64,000 nucleotides of DNA, from NCBI RefSeq assembly GCF_003201355.1, contig NZ_QICL01000017.1:43175-107174 (forward strand), written 5' to 3'. Under the pieces are notes generated by a model. That model was not told the DNA's origin. It searched no databases and was given only the letters and a program-made list of their open reading frames with translations. The position numbers and the translations under genes were made by a program. The first letter of the stretch is position 1; every line of letters starts with the position of its first letter. This DNA is from Indolivaga alginatilytica. GTDB taxonomy: Bacteria > Bacteroidota > Bacteroidia > Bacteroidales > Dysgonomonadaceae. Below are positions 1 through 7,817 of this stretch, one piece after another.

Positions 1-2
1 AT

Positions 3-311
3 CTGACCGGATATAAAGAGAGCAGGCAAATTCATGAGATGTTTGATTTGTTGGGTATTGCCAATAAAAAAGATTCTCCGGTTGCTAAAATGTCGTGGGG
101 GCAACAACAACGTGTAGCTTTAATCCGTTGTTTGTGCCAGCCATTCGACTTCTTGGTGCTTGATGAACCCATTAGTCATTTGGATGACGAAAATGCCTCT
201 ACGGTTGCTATATTGCTTCAGAGAGAGGCATGGCAGCAAGGTGCAGGTATTGTCGCAACATCTATAGGCAAGCATCTACCCTTGGAGTATACAAAAACAT
301 TTGCTCTATGA
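3..311 (+). CDS. ABC transporter ATP-binding protein, 3' part only
   Basis: The frame is open to the left edge, so only the last 102 codons are present. It should power the permease encoded directly after it. The visible part carries the ABC signature as SWGQQQR (normally LSGGQQR), a Walker B FLVLDEP and a D-loop SHLD. Walker A and the Q-loop lie outside the window. Where most ABC ATPases have the switch histidine (TH-D), this protein reads ATSIGKHL, with Ser in the His position, so the catalytic cycle may be altered. The stop codon overlaps the permease start (ATGA at 308-311), which implies translational coupling. The family resembles FtsE/LolD/MacB-type ATPases. Confidence 0.85.
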   Translation: MTGYKESRQIHEMFDLLGIANKKDSPVAKMSWGQQQRVALIRCLCQPFDFLVLDEPISHLDDENASTVAILLQREAWQQGAGIVATSIGKHLPLEYTKTFAL

Positions 312-1489
312 AATTGATTTGGAAATTATTGCGTGAAAATATAAGTAAGCCACAATTAATTGGCTTTACTATTACGAGTTTGATTGGGATGAGCATTGTT
401 TTGCTTGCATTCCAGTTTTATTTCGATATCAATCCTATTTTTTCAGGTAAAGACAAACTGTTAAAAGAAGATTACCTGACCATAACTAAAAAAGTAGGTA
501 TACTTGGGGGACTGTCGTCTAAATCAACCGGCTTTAGCCAAAGTGAGATTGATGAGTTGAAGAGTCAGCCTTTTATTAAGCATGTAGGAGCCTTTACGCC
601 TTCTCAATTTAATGTGTTTGGAGGTTTTAACAGTCAAAAACTCGGAATAGCATTTAACACAGAGATGTTCTTCGAATCGGTGCCCGATGAGTTTATAGAT
701 GTAAGATCCGATAGCTGGCGATTCTCGCCCGTAGACAATACTGTACCTATTATTCTTCCTAAAAATTATCTGGATTTGTATAACTTCGGCTTTGCAGGAG
801 CCAGCTCTATGCCTCAGATTTCGGAACAGTTGATCGGATTGATTAATCTGGATATAACCATCACTGCAAAAAATGGGCAACGTCAGCAAATGAAAGGTCG
901 TATTGTGGGTTTTTCGAACCGAATAAATTCGATACTTGTACCCGAACCTTTTATGGAGTGGGCAAATCAGCAATTCGGAGGAGGCTCATTGCAACCTTCA
1001 CGACTGATTGTTGAGGTGTCTAATATAGCCGATCCTAATCTTTCGGGATATTTTAAAGACAGAGGTCTCGAAATAAGTGGAGACAATACTACGGCAAGTA
1101 GAATCTCGTTTTTCCTGAAAATCATAATAGGGATCGTTATTTCTGTTGGAGTTGTAATCTGTATCTTGTCTTTCTTCATCTTGATATTGAGTATCTATCT
1201 GTTGCTGGAGAAGAATATGAGTAAGCTACGTACTTTACGCTTGATAGGCTATCCAAAATCGGCTGTCGTAAGACCTTACGAATGGCTTGTACTTAGTCTC
1301 AATCTGATTATTCTACTAATATCTTTATTGATAACTTTTGTTGCAAGAACAAAATATCAGGAGTTTCTAGGTAAAATGTTTCCTATAAATGAAGCTTCAT
1401 TTTCTATATATACAATTTTAATAGGGGTGGGTATATTTTTGTTTTTATCAGTATTGAATATTGCTGTAATAAGAAAGAAAGTAAAGTAA
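308..1489 (+). CDS. FtsX/MacB-like ABC transporter permease
   Basis: A 393-residue inner-membrane permease that pairs with the ATPase just upstream. It has one membrane segment near residues 17-38, a periplasmic domain of roughly 230 residues, then three hydrophobic segments (about 273-305, 327-347 and 368-383). This is the FtsX/MacB topology, used for mechanotransmission or lipoprotein/peptide export rather than import. I chose the ATG at 308 because it overlaps the ATPase stop as ATGA; a longer in-frame start at 230 would put coding sequence inside the ATPase. The substrate cannot be read from the sequence. No outer-membrane or adaptor partner is visible, but any could lie left of the window. 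Confidence 0.8.
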   Translation: MKLIWKLLRENISKPQLIGFTITSLIGMSIVLLAFQFYFDINPIFSGKDKLLKEDYLTITKKVGILGGLSSKSTGFSQSEIDELKSQPFIKHVGAFTPSQFNVFGGFNSQKLGIAFNTEMFFESVPDEFIDVRSDSWRFSPVDNTVPIILPKNYLDLYNFGFAGASSMPQISEQLIGLINLDITITAKNGQRQQMKGRIVGFSNRINSILVPEPFMEWANQQFGGGSLQPSRLIVEVSNIADPNLSGYFKDRGLEISGDNTTASRISFFLKIIIGIVISVGVVICILSFFILILSIYLLLEKNMSKLRTLRLIGYPKSAVVRPYEWLVLSLNLIILLISLLITFVARTKYQEFLGKMFPINEASFSIYTILIGVGIFLFLSVLNIAVIRKKVK

Positions 1490-1525
1490 AAGGTCAGTAG
1501 TGGCCAGAAGATTGATTTTATTGGT

Positions 1526-1743
1526 CGTAGGAGGGTGTGTCAAAAGTCTGAACAGAACACAAATTACACTGAAATAAAAGAAAATACAGATTTTAATTAA
1601 ACGCAAAGTCGCCAAGACGCCAAGATTTTTATCCCTCTCCTTCTTTACTCCCTCTCAGTAGGAGAGGGGGTGAGGTGAAATACGAAAATCTGTAATATCG
1701 GTGCATTCTGTGTGCTCGATCTCTTTTGACACACCCTCCTACG
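1526..1743. mobile_element. MITE-like element with perfect 21-bp inverted ends, copy 1
   Basis: Positions 1526-1546 and 1723-1743 are exact reverse complements (21 of 21) and bound a 218-bp non-coding segment. The ends contain GAGGGTGTGTCAAAAG. Inside there is a second, inner inverted pair (ACAGATTTT near 1586, AAAATCTGT near 1686) and a G-rich hairpin around 1631-1675. A diverged copy in opposite orientation lies at 47353-47540. No transposase is encoded, so it would be non-autonomous if mobile. I could not identify a target-site duplication. Confidence 0.7.
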
Positions 1744-2217
1744 GTATACTATAATTAGTAGAGTTTATATCCAATAAAAGCATATGGTATTGATATCGTA
1801 TAACTTAAACACAAAGTTCACAAAGGTGTTTTTCACAAAGAACACCATTTATAAGTATCTGAATGCGTACTTTGTGCCTAAACTTAGTTGTTCTCTGTGT
1901 TAAAAGCAAGTCGCTACAAATGAAACATATAATAGAGTTTATATTGAATAAGAGTTTATTTTAAATGATTATCAACGACTTATGAATTTATTTATTTTAT
2001 AACACATTGGGAATAAGTAATTTGATAAATGTGATTCATAACTATTTGATAATCATCAACCTCAAAGCTTATTGCATATAATGTCTAATAATCTTTTCAA
2101 TTCCTTCCTTTTTTTCTAATAATCTCAGTGTTTGAGGTTAAATAAGGTTGTGCAATAAAATGTAACAATAATTTTATCATATATTACGCAAATTTTTCAA
2201 TAAAACTAAGCTAAGCT
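1744..2217. other. Non-coding stretch with short repeats, upstream of mini-lipoproteins
   Basis: No convincing gene is seen. TAGAGTTTATAT followed by an AATAA-type run occurs near 1757 and again near 1931. A small inverted repeat (GGTGTT...AACACC) lies around 1825-1847 in a segment rich in CACAAAG. The promoter of the small lipoproteins must be in the right half; a TAATTTG-like box near 2018 is only a weak match. Confidence 0.4.
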
Positions 2218-2427
2218 ATGAAATTTAAAACATTATTAATCTCATTATCCATTATAGGTTTTTTATCATTTTTACTCACTTCATGCTCTAAAGAAGACGA
2301 AATGGGAGTAGGTGGTACAACAGGGGAGAACACACCTGACGGGCATGCATCATCAAAAGTACTCGATTCAGTACCATTCCCTAAAGATGATACCGTTACT
2401 AACTCTAACTTTTCAAATAAACAATAA
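2218..2427 (+). CDS. Small lipoprotein, tandem copy 1
   Basis: A 69-residue protein with a lipoprotein signal peptide: hydrophobic residues 6-20 and the lipobox LLTSC with Cys23. The mature part is only 47 residues and opens with acidic SKEDEMG, so it would be anchored to a membrane with a short polar tail. The tail holds the motif PDGHASSKVLDS followed by PFP, which is nearly unchanged in the next gene. I recognise no named family. The 39-bp gap to copy 2 and the shared leader (CTA.GCTATGAAA) indicate a recent tandem duplication. The TPR membrane protein downstream may be its functional partner (inference). Confidence 0.65.
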   Translation: MKFKTLLISLSIIGFLSFLLTSCSKEDEMGVGGTTGENTPDGHASSKVLDSVPFPKDDTVTNSNFSNKQ

Positions 2428-2466
2428 AATATTTACTTCAAGTAATTTTTCAAAATATACTAGGCT

Positions 2467-2670
2467 ATGAAAATTAAAACATTATTAATCTCACTATCCA
2501 TTATAAGCTGTTTATCATTTTTACTCACTTCCTGTTCAAAAGAAGATGAGATGGGAATTGGTGTTACAGCAGGAGAGGGACCTGACGGACATGCATCATC
2601 AAAGGTCCTTGATTCAATACCATTTCCTGGAAATGATAACGTTACAGGCTCTAATTTTCCGAAAGACTAA
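2467..2670 (+). CDS. Small lipoprotein, tandem copy 2
   Basis: A 67-residue paralogue of the preceding gene with the same signal peptide design (Cys23 in LLTSC) and a 45-residue mature tail. Differences cluster in the linker (GVGGTTGENT versus GIGVTAGEG) and at the extreme C-terminus. The block PDGHASSKVLDS and the PFP that follows are kept, which suggests selection on that block. It ends 33 bp before the TPR lipoprotein gene and is probably cotranscribed with it. It could be a structural envelope peptide, a signalling peptide precursor or an immunity-like lipoprotein; the sequence does not decide. Confidence 0.65.
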   Translation: MKIKTLLISLSIISCLSFLLTSCSKEDEMGIGVTAGEGPDGHASSKVLDSIPFPGNDNVTGSNFPKD

Positions 2671-2703
2671 CACGTATTTGAGTTACAAACAAACATTACT
2701 ACA

Positions 2704-4005
2704 ATGAAAATCTCAACACATATTTTACTATTGTTGCTTTTATGTTTATTTATTTCTTGTAAAAAAGAGAATGCTTCGGTCAATTTATTAAGACAAGCAC
2801 AGAATATAGTTGAAAATAAACCGAACGAAGCTTTAGTATTACTTGATTCTATCCAAAACACCGAAAATCTGGATGCGGACAGCTACATGCAATATATAGT
2901 AACAAAAGTAGATGCAAAATATAAAACAAAACAAGAAATATCAGGCGACACATTGATATTTGAAGCACAAAAATATTTTGATGGTAGCAAGAATGTGGAA
3001 CAAGCCGCATTGGCTGATTATTACGCAGGAATTGTAAACCGTAAAATAAACAGGTATGATAAATCACTCATTAGTTTCTTAAAAGCAGGAGTCAACTCAG
3101 CCAAAACAGGAAACAATAGGTTGAGCGGTAAAATATTCGAAAACATAGGTTTTATTTATTTAGAACAAGGTGCTTTAGATAGTGCAGTTTTAAATTATAA
3201 AAAAGCAGTAAATTATTACATTTTAGAAAAAGATTCTGCTTCAACAATGAGGACAACCAATCAAGTAGGACGTTGCTATGAGGATTTAGTTAAGCTTGAT
3301 AGTGCCTATGTTTATTTCAGTAATGCGTTACAAATAGCTGAGAATATAAATGATGAGAAATATAAAAGTAATATCACTCTAAATCTGGGCGTAATTCGTT
3401 TCGGTATGAGTGAATATGACAAAGCTATTGCATATTTCGAGTCGGTCTTAAGTCTGGAAGCTACTACGCAAGAGCGAGTAAGACAAACAAATATTATGCT
3501 TCTTAATGCGTTTTCCTTGAAAAATGACCTTAGTTCAGCAAAAGAGTTTGCACTTAAAGTAGAAGCAAGTATACCCGATGTAACAGATATGCATACAAAG
3601 GAAGAAATGTATGCCGCCCTAACCAATTACTATAAACAGACAGGCAATTACAAACAGGCGTTACATTTTAATGAATTGGAAAAAGAAACCATTCAACAGA
3701 TTGCCAAAGAAGAACGCCCTGTGGAATTGATAAAAGCTGACACTGATTTTCGTGTAGAGCAAAAAGACAGAATTTATGGAGAATTACAATCCGACTTTTA
3801 TCTTTTCTTGCTACTTTCAATAGCTGCTGCTATATTGATCTCGGTATTTGTTGTAATCAATTACCGTCAAAATAAGAAAGATAAAGAGATTTTCAGGAGC
3901 GAATCGGAAAAATACGATTTAATGAGACGGCATTTGGAAGCATCTAACAGAGATTATGACCGCATCCAAGCCGAAATTAAAGATATACTGGAAGGTAATC
4001 AATAA
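2704..4005 (+). CDS. TPR lipoprotein with C-terminal transmembrane segment and coiled coil
   Basis: A 433-residue protein with a lipobox FISC (Cys19), a long helical TPR region (about 30-340; units such as GNYKQALHFNELEKE and SEYDKAIAYFESVLS), a single membrane helix near 365-385 and a charged 48-residue cytoplasmic tail predicted to be coiled coil. Related Bacteroidota proteins often continue after the helix into a LuxR-type HTH or a kinase. Here the protein stops after the coiled coil, so any signal must pass to another protein. The TPR domain would face the periplasm, where the two mini-lipoproteins also reside. A stem-loop at 4065-4100 closes the transcription unit. Confidence 0.7.
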   Translation: MKISTHILLLLLLCLFISCKKENASVNLLRQAQNIVENKPNEALVLLDSIQNTENLDADSYMQYIVTKVDAKYKTKQEISGDTLIFEAQKYFDGSKNVEQAALADYYAGIVNRKINRYDKSLISFLKAGVNSAKTGNNRLSGKIFENIGFIYLEQGALDSAVLNYKKAVNYYILEKDSASTMRTTNQVGRCYEDLVKLDSAYVYFSNALQIAENINDEKYKSNITLNLGVIRFGMSEYDKAIAYFESVLSLEATTQERVRQTNIMLLNAFSLKNDLSSAKEFALKVEASIPDVTDMHTKEEMYAALTNYYKQTGNYKQALHFNELEKETIQQIAKEERPVELIKADTDFRVEQKDRIYGELQSDFYLFLLLSIAAAILISVFVVINYRQNKKDKEIFRSESEKYDLMRRHLEASNRDYDRIQAEIKDILEGNQ

Positions 4006-4064
4006 AATAAAGAGTAGGAGAGAATAATTACACAATTACACAATTCAATTATTTTATTTAGATC

Positions 4065-4100
4065 AAGCCCGAATCGGAATTAATATTTCCGTTCGGGCTT
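4065..4100. terminator. Bidirectional hairpin between TPR gene and corA
   Basis: AAGCCCGAA (4065-4073) pairs with TTCGGGCTT (4092-4100), extended inward by CGGAA/TTTCCG with one bulged T. It sits between convergent genes. Confidence 0.7.
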
Positions 4101-4154
4101 TCCTTATTACTTTTCTTATTTGTATGTATGAGTATTTTATTGTCGATGTATGCC

Positions 4155-5099
4155 TTACAGCCACCTTTTCCTCTTGAAGTATACAAGTATACCACCCGAA
4201 GAGGCTAACATGAATACAATAGCTACAATATAGCCATACTCCCATTGCAATTCGGGCATGATAGCAAAGTTCATCCCATAGATGCTTGCAATAAGGGTAG
4301 GGGGCATAAAGATGACCGATATAATTGTAAATATCTTGATGATCTTATTCTGCTCGATATTAACAAACCCGAGGAATGTATCTTGTAAATAGTCAAGTCT
4401 GTCAAAACTAAATTTGATGTGTTCGAGTAGCGAATTTATATCTTTTACAATGATGGTAAGTTTACCGTGTAATTCTCTATTGATTAGTTCGCTTTTCAAC
4501 ATACTCGATACAGCCCGTTGTTTTTCAATAATATTTTCACGAAGCATCATTGTCTTTTCCTGAAGGTCTTTGATTTCCATCAACAGCTCTTCATCGGCTT
4601 CTTCCATACTAAGGCTATTACTTAATGTGGTAATCTTTTGAGTCATTTCCTCGATCATGTCAGCATCTACTTCAACACGAGTTTCCAGTAGGGCAACAAA
4701 TACATGGTAGCCTGTGGGGTAATTGCGCGGATTGGCGGATATCTTTTTTACTGTCTCCTGAAATGAAGTCAGATCCTCGTCACGTACAGTAATAAGAATG
4801 TTATTCTTAAGAATAAATGAAACCAGTTCTTTATCAAAATTGGGTCGTAAGAAATTAAAATTGACTACCAGCGAATCGTACGTTTCGATGTATCGGGACG
4901 ACATCTCGATCTCGATCATCTCTTCTTCTTCCTGAATATATATTTTCAGATAGTCTTCTAATTCGTTTTCTATTTCTTCATCAACATTGTTTAAGTCTAT
5001 CCATAAAAAATTCTTTATAGGATTAGTCTTTAAAAATTCGATGCTACGACTTATACGAATTACATTGTCTTTGTGATAGAACAATCTTACTTCAGACAT
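4155..5099 (-). CDS. corA: CorA-family magnesium/divalent cation channel
   Basis: A 314-residue protein of the CorA type that conducts Mg2+ (or Co2+/Ni2+) across the inner membrane as a homopentamer. The long N-terminal half is soluble, with the acidic, helical stalk typical of the family. Two membrane helices lie at the C-terminus (about 250-272 and 289-308). The selectivity signature YGMNF is present, with GMN at 275-277. The C-terminus is basic (KRKRW), as expected for the cytoplasmic end. It follows rsmA on the same strand after a 48-bp gap occupied by a GACCTTA palindrome. Confidence 0.93.
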   Translation of the reverse strand: MSEVRLFYHKDNVIRISRSIEFLKTNPIKNFLWIDLNNVDEEIENELEDYLKIYIQEEEEMIEIEMSSRYIETYDSLVVNFNFLRPNFDKELVSFILKNNILITVRDEDLTSFQETVKKISANPRNYPTGYHVFVALLETRVEVDADMIEEMTQKITTLSNSLSMEEADEELLMEIKDLQEKTMMLRENIIEKQRAVSSMLKSELINRELHGKLTIIVKDINSLLEHIKFSFDRLDYLQDTFLGFVNIEQNKIIKIFTIISVIFMPPTLIASIYGMNFAIMPELQWEYGYIVAIVFMLASSGGILVYFKRKRWL

Positions 5100-5111
5100 A
5101 ATAAGTATTTA

Positions 5112-5150
5112 GTTATGAGTTACTGGTTACAAGTAAGGTCATAGACCTTA
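5112..5150 (+). repeat. Stop-fused palindromic repeat, truncated copy
   Basis: The core TAAGGTC-ATA-GACCTTA (5134-5150) is preceded by GTTATGAGTTACTGGTTAC, a short version of the element seen at 29891-29975. The last three bases (TTA) are, on the minus strand, the TAA stop codon of rsmA. Confidence 0.7.
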
Positions 5151-5963
5151 TTCTTTTCGCTGGATGCCCGCGTCTTCTGCTCCTTGTGGCATGTGTTCTC
5201 GTGTGAGATTCGTCAAATATACAAACTCCTCAACTGACAATTGTTCGGGGCGTTTGTCAAAAATAGGATCAGCATATATATCGTTATCTTTTCCCAACAG
5301 CGGTTTCATCGAATTACGCAATGTCTTGCGGCGTTGGTTGAAAGATGTTTTAATAACAGTTTTGAATAATTTTTCATCACAGCCTAAACTTTCGCGGTTA
5401 TTACGCACCAGTCGTATTACGGCAGATTTAACACGGGGAGGCGGATCGAATACAACTTCACTCACCGTGAATAGATATTCAATATCATACCATGCCTGAA
5501 GAAGTACGCTTAGTATTCCGTATGCCTTTTTTCCCGGTTTGGAGGCAATGCGTTCGGCAACTTCTTTTTGAAGCATGCCCGAACAGCAAGGGATGTGTTC
5601 TTTGTAATCGAGTACTTTGAAGAATATCTGAGATGAAATATTATAGGGGTAGTTTCCTATAATACAAAACTGATCGGGATAAATATCAGTAGGATTCAAT
5701 TGAAGAAAATCTCCTTCAATAATATGGTCTTTAAGTGCAGGAAAATGTTCGTTTAGATAAGGAACCGACTCTCTGTCGATCTCGATAACTGTGAGATCTC
5801 TGCTTTTTTCGAGTAAATATTGGGTGAGAACGCCCATTCCCGGCCCAACTTCTATAATGGGAGTATCCGGAAAATTATCTAACGTATCGGCTATTTGTTT
5901 TGCTATTTGCAAATCCTTCAAAAAGTGTTGTCCCAGAAATTTCTTTGCTCTTACATCTCCCAT
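5148..5963 (-). CDS. rsmA: 16S rRNA (adenine1518/1519-N6)-dimethyltransferase RsmA/KsgA
   Basis: A 271-residue enzyme that dimethylates two adjacent adenines near the 3' end of 16S rRNA during small-subunit maturation. Hallmarks are FLGQHFL at 9-15, the SAM-binding [10 protein letters not shown] at 37-46, the acidic EID after strand 2 (61-63), and the base-flipping motif GNYPYNIS (103-110, catalytic NYPY). The C-terminal third is the family's helical domain. Length is typical. Its stop codon TAA is part of the palindromic intergenic repeat. corA follows on the same strand. Confidence 0.96.
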   Translation of the reverse strand: MGDVRAKKFLGQHFLKDLQIAKQIADTLDNFPDTPIIEVGPGMGVLTQYLLEKSRDLTVIEIDRESVPYLNEHFPALKDHIIEGDFLQLNPTDIYPDQFCIIGNYPYNISSQIFFKVLDYKEHIPCCSGMLQKEVAERIASKPGKKAYGILSVLLQAWYDIEYLFTVSEVVFDPPPRVKSAVIRLVRNNRESLGCDEKLFKTVIKTSFNQRRKTLRNSMKPLLGKDNDIYADPIFDKRPEQLSVEEFVYLTNLTREHMPQGAEDAGIQRKE

Positions 5964-6079
5964 CTATATACTTAAAGTTTCCGACCTATTTATTGCTTTA
6001 GTTGTGTAGCAACCAGAGCCTGTTAATATTAAAAAATACAGCAACAAATATTTTACTTTACATATTATTAATATATCCT

Positions 6080-6087
6080 TATATTTG
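6080..6087 (+). promoter_or_regulatory. Bacteroidota -7 box TATATTTG
   Basis: Matches TAnnTTTG and lies 76 bp upstream of the flippase-like gene start, in the divergent gap with rsmA. Confidence 0.55.
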
Positions 6088-6162
6088 CAACGAACAAAGT
6101 TAATGAATTTATCATTGGAATACTCATCAATGGCATTCATTTCCACCGAATAAGTAAACATA

Positions 6163-7176
6163 ATGGATATTAATCAAACCGAAGAACCTCAGAAAGAAGG
6201 GTCAGTAATAAGTAAATTCTTAAAAGTACTTATCCCGCTAGCCTTGGGGGTAGTTGTGTTATGGCTTTTGTATCGCGATACTGATTTTGGTAAAATGTGG
6301 ATCACTATCAAAGATGCTAATTTTGCAATACTTCTGTTTTCTCTGATTTTTGGAGCATTGGGTAATGTTATCCGTGGTCTCAGATGGAAACTTTTAATAG
6401 AGCCACTGGGATACAATCCTCCGGCATCGAGTTTAATATATGCCGTGTTAGGTAGTTATGCCGTAAACATTGCAATCCCTCGTGGAGGCGAAGTGTGGAG
6501 ATGTGCCGTAGTTGCTAAGGATGAGAAGATACCTTTTGCTAAACTTTTTGGTACTATGCTTCTCGATAGGGTTAGCGACACGGTAACTGTAGCCTGCATC
6601 ATTTTATTGGCGTGTTGCTTTAATGTCGAATTTTTTCTCTCTTATATTAAGGAACATGCCGCTTTGTCTAATTCCCTTGCTAGTATTTTCTCGTCAGTGT
6701 GGATGATTGGCGGAGTAATTGCTGCCATTGTTTTGGTTATTGTAATTTATAAACTATTTAAAAATACAACACCAATCATCAAGCTTACCAATCTTTTTAA
6801 AGGACTGGGTCGCGATATGCAGACCGTATTCAAAATGAAAAGAAAAGGACGCTTTCTACTATATACAATTGGTATTTGGTTCTCCTATTTTCTATATTTC
6901 TATATAACATTCTATGCCTTTGATTTCACCAAAGATCTAGGACTTACTGCTGGTTTGATTGCTTTTGCTTTGAGTAGTTTAAGTATGGCTATCCCAACCA
7001 ATGGAGGAATGGGTGTTTGGCATGCGGCAGTAGTACTATCTCTGGGATTGTATGGTGTAACTAAAGATTCGGGAGAAGCATTTGCATTTGCCGTATTTGC
7101 TATACAATCATTATGGATTGTGTTGTGTGGTTTATTCAGTATGGGAGCATTGACCGTTAAAAATAGAAATAAATAA
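6163..7176 (+). CDS. LPG-synthase-TM/UPF0104 family flippase-like membrane protein
   Basis: A 337-residue polytopic inner-membrane protein with about eight hydrophobic segments. It matches the membrane domain of lysylphosphatidylglycerol synthases (AglD/YbhN/UPF0104 group): NVIRGLRWKLLI near residue 66, an RGGEVWR motif near 107, and a late MAIPTNGGMGVWHA loop. It lacks the soluble aminoacyl-transferase domain of MprF, so it is more likely a lipid or glycolipid flippase, or a related glycosyl carrier, than an aminoacyl-PG synthase. It is probably monocistronic or leads into the secreted-protein gene 92 bp downstream. Confidence 0.8.
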   Translation: MDINQTEEPQKEGSVISKFLKVLIPLALGVVVLWLLYRDTDFGKMWITIKDANFAILLFSLIFGALGNVIRGLRWKLLIEPLGYNPPASSLIYAVLGSYAVNIAIPRGGEVWRCAVVAKDEKIPFAKLFGTMLLDRVSDTVTVACIILLACCFNVEFFLSYIKEHAALSNSLASIFSSVWMIGGVIAAIVLVIVIYKLFKNTTPIIKLTNLFKGLGRDMQTVFKMKRKGRFLLYTIGIWFSYFLYFYITFYAFDFTKDLGLTAGLIAFALSSLSMAIPTNGGMGVWHAAVVLSLGLYGVTKDSGEAFAFAVFAIQSLWIVLCGLFSMGALTVKNRNK

Positions 7177-7268
7177 TCTGCTGAAGTATCTTTGTAAATA
7201 GTCTAGTTAATTATTCCTTGTGATGTCTATTTTATGAGTACCTTTATTCTATCAAAAATGGACATGTA

Positions 7269-7805
7269 ATGAAAAAAATATTATTTGTAATCCTAAGCTT
7301 AGGATTTGTTATATCTTCATACAGCCAACCTATTGAAGGTAAAAGTATCGGCTCAAATACAACTAAAGAAGAGCAGGACAGCGAAAATAAGATATTGGTG
7401 GACGCTGATTTTATTCAGGCTTGGGAACAGAGTAGTCTCGATAAACAGTTTGCCGATAAAGATTTATATAAACTTGAAGCCTTTACCCGATTGAAAGGTG
7501 GAGAAGATCAATTCTCATATTATATTATCAAAGAGCTAAGTTGGGGAGATTCATTCAAGTCGTATTTGATATACGAAGAGTACGAATCGGAAAGAGCTAT
7601 CTGGTTAGCCAATTATACAAAAAATCATACCCTTATTGATGCGGTTGAAGTGTATTATGACAACGCTGAAGGTGCTTGGTCAACTACTTCTATCATAAAT
7701 CTTAAGGAGCATTCGCTAGAAATTACCAAGTATGATGCTTATGCAGACCCTGATCAGACTCTACAGAGAGTTAAAATTACATCCAACGGAAAAGTTGAAA
7801 AATAA
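7269..7805 (+). CDS. Secreted protein of unknown function
   Basis: A 178-residue protein with a clear Sec signal peptide (residues 1-19, cleavage after SSYS). The mature domain is acidic, rich in aromatic residues, and appears to be alternating strands. No Cys, metal or catalytic motif stands out and I do not recognise the family. It ends only 12 bp before pepD and is likely cotranscribed. That places it beside peptide degradation but proves no role in it. Confidence 0.7.
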   Translation: MKKILFVILSLGFVISSYSQPIEGKSIGSNTTKEEQDSENKILVDADFIQAWEQSSLDKQFADKDLYKLEAFTRLKGGEDQFSYYIIKELSWGDSFKSYLIYEEYESERAIWLANYTKNHTLIDAVEVYYDNAEGAWSTTSIINLKEHSLEITKYDAYADPDQTLQRVKITSNGKVEK

Positions 7806-7817
7806 AATACAATTATT

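Noticed and set aside
524..973. A 149-codon antisense frame within the permease gene
   Set aside because: Shadow of a well-supported membrane protein; no own motifs.
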